Below, piece by piece: positions 45,342 through 55,299 of a stretch of DNA of 58,327 nucleotides (position 1 is the stretch's first letter; every line of letters begins with the position of its first letter). The position numbers and the translations under genes are program-made. The notes below the pieces were generated by a model, which was not told where the DNA came from, searched no databases, and was given only the letters and a program-made list of their open reading frames with translations. Location: the NCBI GenBank assembly GCA_003427395.1, contig BFEA01000245.1, positions 1,065,065 through 1,123,391 of the forward strand, written 5' to 3'. The DNA is from Chara braunii (Eukaryota > Streptophyta > Charophyceae > Charales > Characeae).

Positions 45342-46488
45342 TAGCACACCGAACATGTTCGGAGCTTTCCCGAACGTCCGAACATGCTTGGGTGCTCAAC
45401 CGAATGCCACCTGAATGTGTTCAGCGGAACATATTAAAAAAAAAAAATAAAAAAAAAAATGGTTTTTTATTTTTATTTGGAGTTTGGTTACGAATTTGGG
45501 CAGGGGGCATCTGTTTATCTCTTGGGCCGACCTTTTAGGGGGATTCATGGCTTCGATCCGCTTACCTTTTGGACCAAATTTTTACTGTTTGTTTTTTTGG
45601 GCTTTGGTCCGGTGGTGGATCCAACAAAGGAAGGTCGCGGAATGGTACTAGTAGTTCATTTCTGCACCTGTTGACTCGCACTCTCGTCGTTTTTATGGGT
45701 GATGTTCTTGGCAGACGACGATGATTCGAATTTGTGGCTAGTTGTGAATTTTTCATTGATGTCCCTTTTGGAGTGGGACCAGGCGTGAATTTGTACTGCT
45801 TTTAGGTTTGGTACTTCTGATTTCTATAGTTTTCTAGTCCGAGTCTTAAATAGGAGGCTGTGCACATCAATAGCAACCGACTTCACGATTGACCCCTAAC
45901 AATTCTGGAACCGGCTACGGATGAAACACGTAGGGTCGCTGCCGGGATGCTTGGCTATGGTTTCATCGACATGGGTACGATCCTACTTCAATTGCTAAGC
46001 TTGGCGGGTTGGCGCTTTATTGTTATTTTTAATGAGCCTGCCTTATCGCGTTCGGAAATTTTGACGTGCTTCTTACTCTCATCTCTCCTCTTTTCTATAC
46101 CTCCTTCTCATCAGTTTCCTGTCGTGAACTGGTCGTGTGGTTATTAGGCCTTTGGGCTGTCGTTGTGACCCTATGCGTATATTTTCGGTTGATCATGTTG
46201 GACTCGTTGTATTAATTACGCCCGATTGGGTCGACTGTGGTTATGCTTGACTTTGTTGCATGTGGTTCTGGTAATGTTGTGTGCTATACTCACCATACCT
46301 ATAAGGCAAAAGTTGTTTGTATTAATATTTTACTGTTTTTACATAACATAGCTTTTTTTCATATTTTTTGGATAACTTTTTTTTCTTCCTTAATATTTTT
46401 ATGTTCGCGTTCAGAGAGTTTCGACGCTTGTTCGCGTTCGGTCCCGAACGTTCGGGTTCGATCACTGAACCGGAACACGATGCTACAG
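45342..46488. mobile_element. Nested TIR element (candidate)
   Basis: Left end GTAGCACACCGAACATGTTC; right end on the minus strand GTAGCATCGTGTTCCGGTTC. GAACGTTCG palindromes at both ends. The right end matches the terminus at 44864 better than the one at 45342, so 44864-46488 is an alternative pairing. Confidence 0.4.
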
Positions 46489-46673
46489 AGGTTTTTTATT
46501 TTTAAATCAAGATTGTTGTTTGTATCATTATTCAGCACAACACACTTTGTTTTTCAGATTTTTTTGTTTTTTTTTGTTTTTTTTTGTTTTTTACGTACAC
46601 GTACATGCGATTTCGGGTTTGTACGAGTACGCTGGAATACGTACGCGTACGGCGTGCTACGTTGCTTGTAACC

Positions 46674-46930
46674 ACGCTATTTGACCAACCACCTACATGT
46701 CTCCTTACCACTGTGACTTGGGATATCACCCTCCGGTCCCATCTGATCTCCTCCGTCCATCTCAGATTCATCCTGACACTAAATGCCCCGCCCTTGATGA
46801 CTGGGTTAAGGAGATGGATGAGATTATCAGCAACGCTTGCAAGAGCATTGCCAACCGTTCTCGATCGACCACCCCTTCAAAGTTGACGACGAAGTCCTTA
46901 TCAACGCACGTCACTTCTGGCTCGAGGCCG
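46674..46930 (+). pseudogene. pol: Gypsy-3 pol: integrase, part after the insertion
   Basis: After the second target-site copy the frame reads a stop then PTTYMSPYHCDLGYHPPVPS, the conserved region that follows A-Y-N in Gypsy integrases, then KCPALDDWVKEMDEIISNA. A frame change near 46880 leads towards the C-terminal module. Confidence 0.8.
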
Positions 46931-47447
46931 ACACGCTTCGAAAATTAAAACGTCGATATATCGGTCCATGCACTATATTCTTTCACCCGCCGGACCTAAT
47001 CATGACTATCCGGTAAGCTTCAAATTGAAGCTCCCCGATTCCATGTATCGCGCTAACCTATATGATGTGTTTCATGTATCTCTATTGCGCCCTTTCAGAC
47101 GGTCTCCCCTTGAGTTCCACGCGCGACCTTACCCTCACCCCTCTCCCATCATCATTGAGGGTCACGAGGAGTTTGTCGTCTTTGATATCGCGTCCCGACG
47201 TATGACTGATGGTGACCCTCCCTACCTCGAGTATCTCGTTCGATGGAAGGGTTACCCTGACGAGGAGTTTACTTGGGAGCCTCTTGAGCACCTGAAGCAT
47301 GCTATGACTTTTGTGAGTGCTTACGATTACGCTCATCCTTTCCCTTCATCATCCTCCCCTCCTGTTTCTCGTCCTTCTATTGACCCATATACTTCAGCGA
47401 CTACTAACATCCCCCCTCCTCCATCGATGGGGCATCCAGCTCCATAG
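46931..47447 (+). pseudogene. pol: Gypsy-3 pol: integrase C-terminus with chromodomain
   Basis: FKLKLPDSMYRANLYDVFHV then SLLRPFRR is the integrase end. The chromodomain (about 47160-47330) reads EEFVVFDIASRRM, YLEYLVRWKGYPDEEFTWEP, LEHLKHAMTFVSAY. The aromatic cage is largely kept: Tyr/Phe early, Trp in VRWKGY, Trp in FTWEP. Chromodomains bind methylated histone H3 and steer integration to heterochromatin. A Pro/Ser-rich tail follows and the frame stops at 47445-47447. Confidence 0.92.
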
Positions 47448-48670
47448 GCACCTGCCTCAGCTCCCCCTTCCCCCGTGGATGTGGTTCCGCCTGTTGTTGC
47501 AGTTGAGTTTTGTCGACCTCAGCGTACCCATCGACTTCCTTCTCGCTGTCGCGACTGACTTATACCCGCTATACACTCTCTATCTTTTACCATTCTTGGA
47601 CACTTATGCAGCAACTCCCAATTTCGTCTTCTACATTTGGCTTCTATATTTGACTTATACATTCAACTTCTACATTCGGCTTCCACATTCAACTTTCGAC
47701 CTCAGTGTTTCCCTTCAGTACCAGAGTACCTGTCACAGTGTTCCAAGCTTCTACCCAGTTTCTCCGCTACTCCTACTTCATCTTGGCTACTTCGACTCGA
47801 CTTCAGTCTGGAGATTCACCAGTTGGAGTACTTCACTTTTTCGACGACAGAGTTCCCTCATTCCCATTTACCCTTCACCCCCGAGTTTGCCCTTCAGTCG
47901 CATGATGACCCATGTTTTCCCTTACCATGTGGATGTGTTTGTATGCTGCCCTTCTGTCTTACCCTATGTTGTCGGCCCTCCTCTGGAGTGTATGTTTTTC
48001 TTTGCTCGCAGCCATTGACCATATGTCTATGCCTGCATAGCCCCCTTATCTTTCCAGGCTCGGTCGTGTGTTTCCTTGTGTGAGTGTCTTTCTTTTCCCT
48101 TTCAGTTGGCGGTGCTCGTTCGATGGTTTCCATTGAGCATAGTGTCGTGCTGTTATTCTCCCTCTGAGCCTGATGATGTTTCATATGGTTGTGTGGGTAC
48201 CCCAGTGGAGTTTACTCTGAGAGCTGTACTTGCCGCCTCCAACCCTTCCCTACCCTTTCCATGCGACTGAGCTCCTTCTCTTTTATTTAGCTATTGTGTA
48301 TTTGTATAGGGCACCTGAGACTGTGCCACATTCTTTTTTGGTGTGGATATTGATGTTGTTACTTTTAGCCTTTAGGGCTTAGGTGTTGACTTATGCTCAG
48401 CCACATTGACTTAGGACAAATTTTTCTCTTCCTTGGCCGACAAAGGTCATACATTTCTTTTTTTCTTAGCTGACACATGTCATACATTTTTCTGCTTTTT
48501 TGGTCGACTCAGACCAAACATTGTTGTATAGATTAGGCTTGAGCCTTAGTCTATATTGCATCTCTTTTCTGCACGGAGCTTGCTCCGCATTTAGGATTGT
48601 TTCTTTGTCGTTCCTCTTGGTTTCCTCTATTTCAGCGGATAGCGTATTGATGTATGCATTTACATGTTCG
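47448..48670 (+). other. Gypsy-3 3' region without gene
   Basis: C/T-rich, stop-dense in most frames. A 233-codon Leu/Pro/Ser frame (47317-48018) overlaps the chromodomain in another phase and has no motif. 48410-48560 has repeated TTTTT..GACAAAGGTCATACATTT-like words. Confidence 0.5.
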
Positions 48671-48677
48671 AGGATAA

Positions 48678-48980
48678 TGTAGCGGTACCCTCTGGCCCGA
48701 CATTGAGGCCGGACCTGTTTCAGGCCGTCGGCCTGACCCCAGCCCGGTACCGGGTTACTCCGGCCTAGACCAAGGCCGGTATATCTCTCTAGTCTGAGCC
48801 CAGGCCGGGTTGGTCATTCTCTCAGTGGTTCCTTCTTTCATTAAGTCGGACTGGACCTTCACTCAGCTGTCGCTTCTCGTGTGTGTCCATCTCCTCTCTC
48901 TCTCTCTCTCACTCTGTGTGTGCTTTATATATACATATATATATATATATTCAGACATATATATATACATACATATATAT
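48678..48980 (+). repeat. Possible Gypsy-3 3' LTR with microsatellites
   Basis: TGTAGCGGTACCC at about 48678, then GGCCGG/CCGGCC-rich repeats similar in style to the Gypsy-1 LTR, then (TC)n at 48893-48911 and (TA)n at 48926-48987. No good polypurine tract, so the border is weak. Confidence 0.4.
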
Positions 48981-49269
48981 ATATATTTCCAAAAAACTGG
49001 CATACAGTTTTGATTTCAAGCTGACTGCAACCAGTCGGCCCAACAAGATTAAACCGAAAGCCCAACGAACAAAACAACCACTACGAAACATATCTAAACT
49101 AACTCCCACCTTATAGTAATCATACACACTATAAATTGGTACAATAAATGTAACAGATCCCTGTGCATACTAATACATATAGAAGGAGAAACCAAAGAAT
49201 CACTGCCCATGCAAGAATGCTACACCCAGCTAACGCCCCCCCCTCCCAAAAAGAACTTGTTCTAAAATA

Positions 49270-49700
49270 ACGAGCACTACTAACAATAATTGGGTTGTCT
49301 TGTGAACCCCTCAACAGGTGAACTGCCTACGGGTCATGGAAGACGGGAGGCCCAGTTGAAGGAGATTGACGGAGCCCTACGAAAAAATTATTTGCGTGCA
49401 CTATAAAAACAGACAAGTGGAAAGAGTACAAATTAAAAATATTTTTCTCACTTACTCCACCAACATAACCCGACAGCTGTTGAGAGGCTCCGTGATATAA
49501 TATTTGGATGGACATTTGACAACCACTTGGCTAAACAATTATACAAACCTACAGTAGTGTTAATTTTTTTAAACCTTAAACAATGGTACGATGAATAGGG
49601 ACAAACCTTTTTCTGTCAACACAACAGATACATGAAATTTATCCTCGAATGCAGTGACGATTCAGTGTTACCCCATGTTGTAACCCTGAACCTTATGATC
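49270..49700 (+). pseudogene. Reverse transcriptase gene remnant, upstream part
   Basis: Two frames in succession: EKIICVHYKNRQVERVQIKN up to about 49490, then ERLRDIIFGWTFDNHLAKQL, IFLNLKQWYDE, RYMKFILECSDDSVLPHVV. The second frame continues in register beyond the 1.35 kb insertion. No motif of its own; assigned by continuity. Confidence 0.5.
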
Positions 49701-50243
49701 CATACTTGCGGCGAACCAGTGGAGTGCGCCATATGGTGCGATGCGCCTTGCGCCGTGCGCGGATTTGAGATGCAAGCGCACGTGCGCACACCTCGCACAA
49801 AACGCGTACAGGTGCAACGCACCGTGAAGGCCGCAAGTTCGCTGGTGCGCCCCTCGTGCGCGGACCTTCCTTTACTTTTTTTTTGTATGTGTGTGTGTAT
49901 AGTGCAGGGCACTACCTAGTTGCGGTCGTAAAATTTTGATTGAGGGCAGCGTTGCTCTCGAATGTATCCTTCTAATTGTCAGGCCGAATGCATTCATGAG
50001 CAGGAACAGTTTCGAGGAGACAACGCTGCACTAAATCCGAGTTCCCACCCTCCAACCAAGTTCCCGCCCTGTATGGAGGGCAGTGTTACCCCAAATGTAT
50101 CATACTCTACTATCAGGTCACATACAGTTATGATTGGCAGTGTCAGAAGAATGACAAAAGACAACTATGTATGTCTAGAAAAAGAAAAGCCAAAAAAAAT
50201 AAAAAAATAGCCCGGGGACCATCTCGTATCTCCTACTAACATT

Positions 50244-50350
50244 ACCTTCTTCCCCCGAATACAACATTCGTTCATTATAGTTGTATTTGAGGCATCTTTC
50301 CGTCTAGATACAACTATAATGAGCATACGTTGTATTCGAAGGAAGAAGGT
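50244..50350. repeat. Long miRNA-precursor-like hairpin (~46 bp arms)
   Basis: Left arm 50244-50290 and right arm 50303-50350 pair over ACCTTCTTCC, CGAATACAAC, TCATTATAGTTGTAT with few mismatches; loop about 12 nt. Confidence 0.85.
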
Positions 50351-50521
50351 AGGACTTTTCTAACGGCAATGATGCTTGGAATCACGCCCATAGCTGAGTC
50401 TAGAAGGGTCTTAAGGCATTGTTGCATTGCTCCGGAAATGCACACAAGACAAAAAACATGGCGATGTATATATCCTTGTTCTAGGGGAAGATTCCCTCTC
50501 GTTTTGCACATTTCGAGAGTG

Positions 50522-50620
50522 GTGGAGCGAGGTCCATTGTCAGGAGTATCCGTTGTTCAAAAACGAGGAGCGAGGCCCATTGTCAGTGTCAGCAGTATCC
50601 GTTGTCCGAAAACGGAGTCA
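50522..50620. repeat. Tandem duplication, 2 x ~49 bp
   Basis: Both copies hold GAGCGAGG-CCATTGTCAG, AGTATCCGTTGT and AAAACG. Confidence 0.8.
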
Positions 50621-51046
50621 CGCCCTATGACGATGTCACGAACGTTCTCTTTTTTTTATAGCAAAAGCACCAAGGAAACACAACTGTCAGTTTTGTCGTT
50701 TTCTATATTTGAAAGTAATGACAGCCATTGACAGGAGAGCAACGGTTCCACAGTCGAGTCCTCATCATGACTGTATTGGACCTCTGAAAGGACTTGGTTA
50801 CACTGGAGATAGCAGGGAGTTGTGTACAGCAAACATGACGACACACCGAGTTTTTGGGGCAGCGTGGTCCTGAAAACAATTTACGCGGGCGATGTCCGAA
50901 TTTTAACTGGGCGTGGGAACTTCGATTCACCCTTTCCGCAACTTTTTTTTTTCCGGTTGACCCTGAATTTTGCCCATGCAGCGCACCACGTGCACAGTGC
51001 GCCGCATATGCGCGAGTGGCGTGCATGGGATGCCCCGCAAATATGC

Positions 51047-52260
51047 TATGATCATCAACTATATAGAACTTAGAGAACAAATTAAAAATGGTATCAACCA
51101 CATCCCACTAAAACCATACAACCCGCACGAGATTCGAAAAAAATGTCAAGATGCACTTAACAAAACCATGGATATAAAAAATCAAGACGATATGATCATC
51201 ACATCAAAAGAACGAATAACCATGCAACATCAACTTAGGCAAATAATTAAACAAAATTGCACCGGTCTCCACCGGCCTCTGGCCTTTGACCCAACACACC
51301 CAAGTATCAGAAATGAAATTGGCTTCATCACCCAACACTTTTATATTGTCGGGAATGATAAAGCACCCAATACTCCCACTTTTAGCTATATTAACTTCAT
51401 TAGATGAATAGCCCTAAGGAGACTCATTGGAAGTGATTTTACCTATTGCGAATACACGACTCCCGAACTAATCAAAACACCAAAGTGTCAGATAGAAACA
51501 CTATTTTCATCCGTCTCCATAAAAAAAAACACGAAACTCCCCTACCTTGTGGCTACCTACAAAAAATACAAAAATTCGTTCATATTGCTAACAAATGTGG
51601 TAGACGTCATTTTATCCTCGTTGGCAGATATACGTGCAGCCATACTCAACAATTAACACTTATAATAAAAAAACAATGTGGGGAGCTCACACTTTAACAA
51701 AACAAGAATATGACATTAACGTGTCATTCTAGTGGATAGTTGAGTTAGTATCAGACTATATTTATAACCTACCACCACACATTCATAATCTTTACTCTGC
51801 CGACACCACAAGATGTTATGAGACGATCCCGACAAATGATTCAGAGGTTCTTTTGCCAACAACCATCAACATCTTCATTGAGTTCACCTTCAAAGACGCA
51901 AAAAAACTATACGACAGAAACGCAGGCGATACTCACCTCAAGGGAAAAAACTTAAATCTTTTTATTGATGCATCATGAACCTCTACTAGACAAGCTAGTA
52001 CCACGATACTCACCTCAATAGATATTTAAAAAATAAATAATTGGTTTATATAACATACATACACAACATTGAGCGATGATACATGGAAAGAGATCCTCGG
52101 AATACCCATGAGATTAAGTTGCTCACCAATGTGGTCCAATATCTATTTTTTTCACTATGAATACAAATTCATGAGAAAATTACGACTGACTAACCACCAA
52201 CCTACATTTACTCTCCTTATTCCAACACACATTCAAATATGATCTAAACAACATAAATAA
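51047..52260 (+). pseudogene. Penelope-like reverse transcriptase remnant, truncated
   Basis: The frame resumes at ATGATC and runs to 51405, then on through several stops. LPYLVATYKKYKNSFILLTN (about 51538-51597) fits the P-Y-x-x-x-x-K-x-H-K and R-x-I fingers motifs. YSADTTRCYETIP (about 51793-51831) is motif A with its Asp. GIPMRLSCSPMWSNIYFFHY then E (about 52099) is motif B, with Arg where Gly is usual. The P-M-G-x-x-x-S-P then Y-E pattern is closest to Penelope-like elements, but that is a pattern judgement. Motif C (YxDD) is missing; homology stops near 52260, about 100 bases before Arm R. Confidence 0.6.
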
Positions 52261-52429
52261 AACAAAATCAAGGAATTCATCAACCCATAAATTAAGAGCA
52301 AAAGAAGTAAATACTACCTATACCCACTCGAGTTTATTACACTCTACAAATAGACAACAGAAACAAAACATGTTATTTATTAAAATAAGACATTATATTA
52401 TGTCCTCTTTCAAATGAATTCATTTTTGG

Positions 52430-53260
52430 TTGCATTCTAAGCGACGTAGGCATGCTCATCCTCTCCCCCAAGACAATTTATTGGATGTTTGATGAGATTT
52501 GAATTTATTTGGAAGTGCAACTACAAGCACACTCGTCCACGCGCCCAAAATGCGAAAGTGTGATGAGATTTATGCTTGTTAAACAGTTGAACTTTATAAA
52601 TGTTATGAGCAAGGTGTCATGATTGAATCCTTGTTTGACAATATATTTCTTTAGGTTATCCCTAAGTTACGCATGCATGACCATTCTCTCCTAAGACAGT
52701 TGTTTTGAAGAGATCCGAACTTCTTTAGAAGACTTAGTTTAATTATAATGACGCTCATCCACTTGCCTGATATGTGGAAGCATGCTGAGATCCATACTTG
52801 TTAAAATTTACAAATGTGATATGCAAGGTGTCATGATTGAATCCTTGTTAGATATTGTATTTCTTTAGGATATCTCTAAAATTTACAGACATGTTCATCC
52901 TCTCGCTCGAGACGGTTGTTTCGATGTTTGATAAGATCAAAACGTCTTTAAGAAACAGTGCAATGATACGCATGTCGATCCTTTCGCAGGATATGCGGAA
53001 GTGTGTCGAGATCCATCCTTATTTATAATTACGATGAGTAAGGTGTCATGATTGTATCCGTGTTGGACATGTTTGCTTTGGTTATTCCTAAGTAACACAA
53101 ATATGCTCATCCTCTCGTCCGATACAGTTATGCAGATGCTTGATGAGATTCGGACTTACTTAGAATTATAACGGTAGACAAGTGCATCCTCTTGCCTGAG
53201 ACGGGTGTTTGGATGTGTACCGAAATCCGTACAATGTCATGTTTCTAATTGTATATTTGT
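52430..53260 (-). repeat. Arm R subterminal repeat array
   Basis: Higher-order unit of about 210-217 bp seen three times: AAGGTGTCATGATTGAATCC at about 52613, 52830 and 53040, each followed by TTTAGG-TAT-CCTAA-like and GCTCATCCTCTCG-like blocks. Reverse complement of the array at 21400-22050. Confidence 0.75.
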
Positions 53261-53658
53261 TGGATATATCGTAATGTAATTTATGTCATCATCTTCAAGT
53301 ACTATAACAGTTAGAGTAATAGTCGAAGCACGACTCAAAGATGTTAAACTTTCATCTTTCAACAACGAGATAATTTCGACACACATGATCCTTTTATGCC
53401 ACAACACATGTCATATTACACAAGAACTTAAAATCTTACATATTTTCGATTGAATCTGCATTTCAATTGGTCATGCACAAAAAAATTGGTTACGAACGTG
53501 AAGTTGTTGGTTACATGTAATGCAGACAGTCACAAGGCATCCACTTATACACATAGTGATCTTTGCACAATGAACAACATACGCACTCACTCGTCGAGAC
53601 TTATCATGTACCCACACACCAATTTGTTATGTCCTACAACAATTTCGGATATTATATA
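53261..53658. other. Arm R spacer without gene
   Basis: Stop-dense in all frames, lies between the subterminal array and the hAT insertion. Confidence 0.5.
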
Positions 53659-54540
53659 ATGTCAATCAGTGTCGTCCCCCGTACGTTGTATGGTGGATCT
53701 CCGTACGGCCCGTGCGCACGAACGAACGGACGGGCGTACGGGCGTACATACGACGATCGTACGATGGTGATATAGGCGTTAAAAAAAAAACAAAAAAAAA
53801 CAAAAAAAAAATGAGGCAGTTGCCCCGCATGTGTGTGTATGTGAGTGTGTGTGTGCGTGTGTGTTCGTGGGGGGGAGGCGACCCCACCGTTGCCAATCAA
53901 TAAATCAATCAATCAATCAATCAAAAAAAGAAAAAAAAAAGTTGTGCGTTTGTGTGTGTGTGTGTGTGTACGTATGTGTGTGTGTGTGTGCGTGTGTGTG
54001 TGTATTCGCGGGAGGGAGGCGACCCCCCCACTGCCAATCAATCAATCACAAAAAAAAAAAGGTCACGCATTTGTGTGTGTGTGCGTGTGTGTGTTCGCAG
54101 GGGGGAGACAACCCCCCCACTGCGAATCAAACAATCAATCAATCAATCAATCGAACAATCAATCAATCGATCAACCAATCAATAAAAGAATCAATCAATC
54201 AATCAATCAATCAATCAACCAATTAATCAATAAATCATTTTATTTTAATATTTTTTTTACACCCGAGAGTCCGGGACAATTCTTTTTTTTTTTTTTTAAT
54301 GGCAGGGGGGCCCTCCCGACATCCGACCCCCTCGGCCCATCCACCCCCTCAACACCCCTCCGGAAGGTCGTTTACGGAGGGCCCAAAGTTCGTACGTACG
54401 GCCAGTACCGGGGGCCGGGGCCCGTACGTATGGTCGTACGGGAGTACGTACGACCCGTACGAGGGGCCGGAGCCCATACGTACGGTCGTACGGGAGTAGG
54501 TACGGCCTGTGTTCGTATAGCCGTATATACTGATGTCAAT
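53659..54540. repeat. Perfect 8 bp target-site duplication
   Basis: ATGTCAAT at 53659-53666 and again at 54533-54540, flanking an element that starts CAGT and ends ACTG. Confidence 0.9.
53667..54532. mobile_element. hAT-like non-autonomous element (866 bp)
   Basis: Begins CAGTGTCGTCC and ends ATATACTG. The 8 bp duplication and CAGT ends fit hAT. Both ends are full of GTACG palindromes (53680-53765 and 54391-54500). The interior is simple sequence: three degenerate units of (GT)n, a GGGGGAGGCGACCCC-type block and (AATC)n at about 53826, 53941 and 54061. Confidence 0.85.
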
Positions 54541-54757
54541 CAAATGTACACATTATGTTATCCTGTGAAAAATTTGAAACATGGAATGCAACGCGAACTT
54601 GTTCTGCCGCATGAGAAACGACAGGCTTGTGACAAAGATTACAAAGTCTACACATTACGCCAGACTGACAGAGAGCATGCCGAAGATACCTTAAACTCGT
54701 TAAAAAAAAAAAAACAATGTCATTGTCAAAACGACAGTTGAAGGATGTCATATATTA
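54541..54757. other. Short spacer between hAT insertion and Ulp1
   Basis: No gene; contains an A12 tract near 54703. Confidence 0.4.
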
Positions 54758-55215
54758 TCAAATATAATCATTAATGAATGAAATACTTTCAAAAGAAAGT
54801 TTGAAAGTCATTAAAATCCATAAAAAACAACGACGTTTTAAGATACATGTTGTCAATTGTCGTCTAATAGGCGAGATATCCTTACAAAAGAACTTGAAAG
54901 GTGGTCGCTCACCACGTTGCAACAACGTCACAAACATCAACATGAACATCCCGCAACTAGCTCCATCCACTTGTCTTGGAACTCAGTCCATCACAAAATT
55001 TGCCGCCATCGACTTCCAACTCCTGTCTGACCGCTTATGTAATGTTTCACGTTCCAAATATTGTACAATCAACTCGAAAACACTAAGGCAAAAACTCGAA
55101 TCAGTTACAACGCGAGGAAAAAAATCAAAAATTTCGAAGATATTGTCTCTGAAGTTGACGGGAAGAAGGATCCATTGATCATTATCTTTATGAACAGAAA
55201 TGAAGATAATATCGT
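54758..55215 (-). pseudogene. Ulp1/SENP-type (C48) SUMO protease, Arm R copy
   Basis: Right to left: KYDIIFISVHKDNDQWILLP carries Gln where the catalytic His is expected, with the following Trp kept. FEIFDFFP holds the Asp block, and FELIVQYLERE the helix. After one stop, RQVDGASCGMFMLMFVTLLQ holds the catalytic Cys in D-G-x-S-C-G, then PIRRQLTTCIL. The lesions differ from Arm L, which keeps His but loses Trp and has its stop elsewhere. Inactive. Confidence 0.8.
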
Positions 55216-55299
55216 ACTTAAGCAGATCTACGTTTTTAACTCACCTTTCCACCCCACCATGTCCTTGAAGTTGTAGCTTAGCAAAGAAGAACGAATAAA

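Larger units (their letters stand above)
44433..46663. mobile_element. TIR DNA transposon (non-autonomous), with nested ends
   Basis: Ends align without gaps: TGGGTTGCCCAGCGTACG at the left and AACGTAGCACGCCGTACG (minus strand) at the right. Both ends are rich in GTAC words. No transposase ORF. The 10 bp duplication suggests a Mutator-like element, though 8-10 bp cannot be separated cleanly. Inside are further termini at 44864, 45230, 45342 and 46488, and 19 N at 44730-44748 mark an assembly gap. Confidence 0.7.
44423..46673. repeat. Target-site duplication of the 44433-46663 insertion
   Basis: GCTTATAACC at 44423-44432 and GCTTGTAACC at 46664-46673 (9 of 10 bases). The chromovirus integrase frame resumes in register right after the second copy. 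Confidence 0.75.
42823..48980 (+). mobile_element. Gypsy-3: chromovirus, 5'-truncated, split by a TIR element
   Basis: Starts within the RT connection (LGLTNYYRYLLKNYAQ, about 42840), then RNase H, integrase and a clear chromodomain. The gag, protease and RT palm are absent, so the left end is truncated at the GC-rich block. A TIR insertion at 44433-46663 interrupts the integrase. A possible 3' LTR starts near 48678. Confidence 0.85.
49701..51045. mobile_element. hAT-like non-autonomous element
   Basis: Terminal inverted repeats CATACTTGCGG (left) and CCGCAAATATG (right, i.e. CATATTTGCGG on the minus strand), 10 of 11 bases. GTGCGC-rich blocks lie next to both ends (49721-49865 and 50978-51025). 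No transposase frame. Internal features include a long hairpin (50244-50350) and a tandem duplication (50522-50620). Confidence 0.75.
49693..51053. repeat. Target-site duplication of the 49701-51045 insertion
   Basis: TTATGATC at 49693-49700 and CTATGATC at 51046-51053, 7 of 8 bases. An 8 bp duplication is typical of hAT elements. Confidence 0.7.

Noticed and set aside
47317-48018. 233-codon plus-strand ORF
   Set aside because: Overlaps the chromodomain tail in another frame and consists of Leu/Pro/Ser/Phe from C/T-rich DNA.
53896-54240. Coding reading of the NQSINQSINQ-type frames
   Set aside because: It is translation of an AATC microsatellite inside a hAT-like element.
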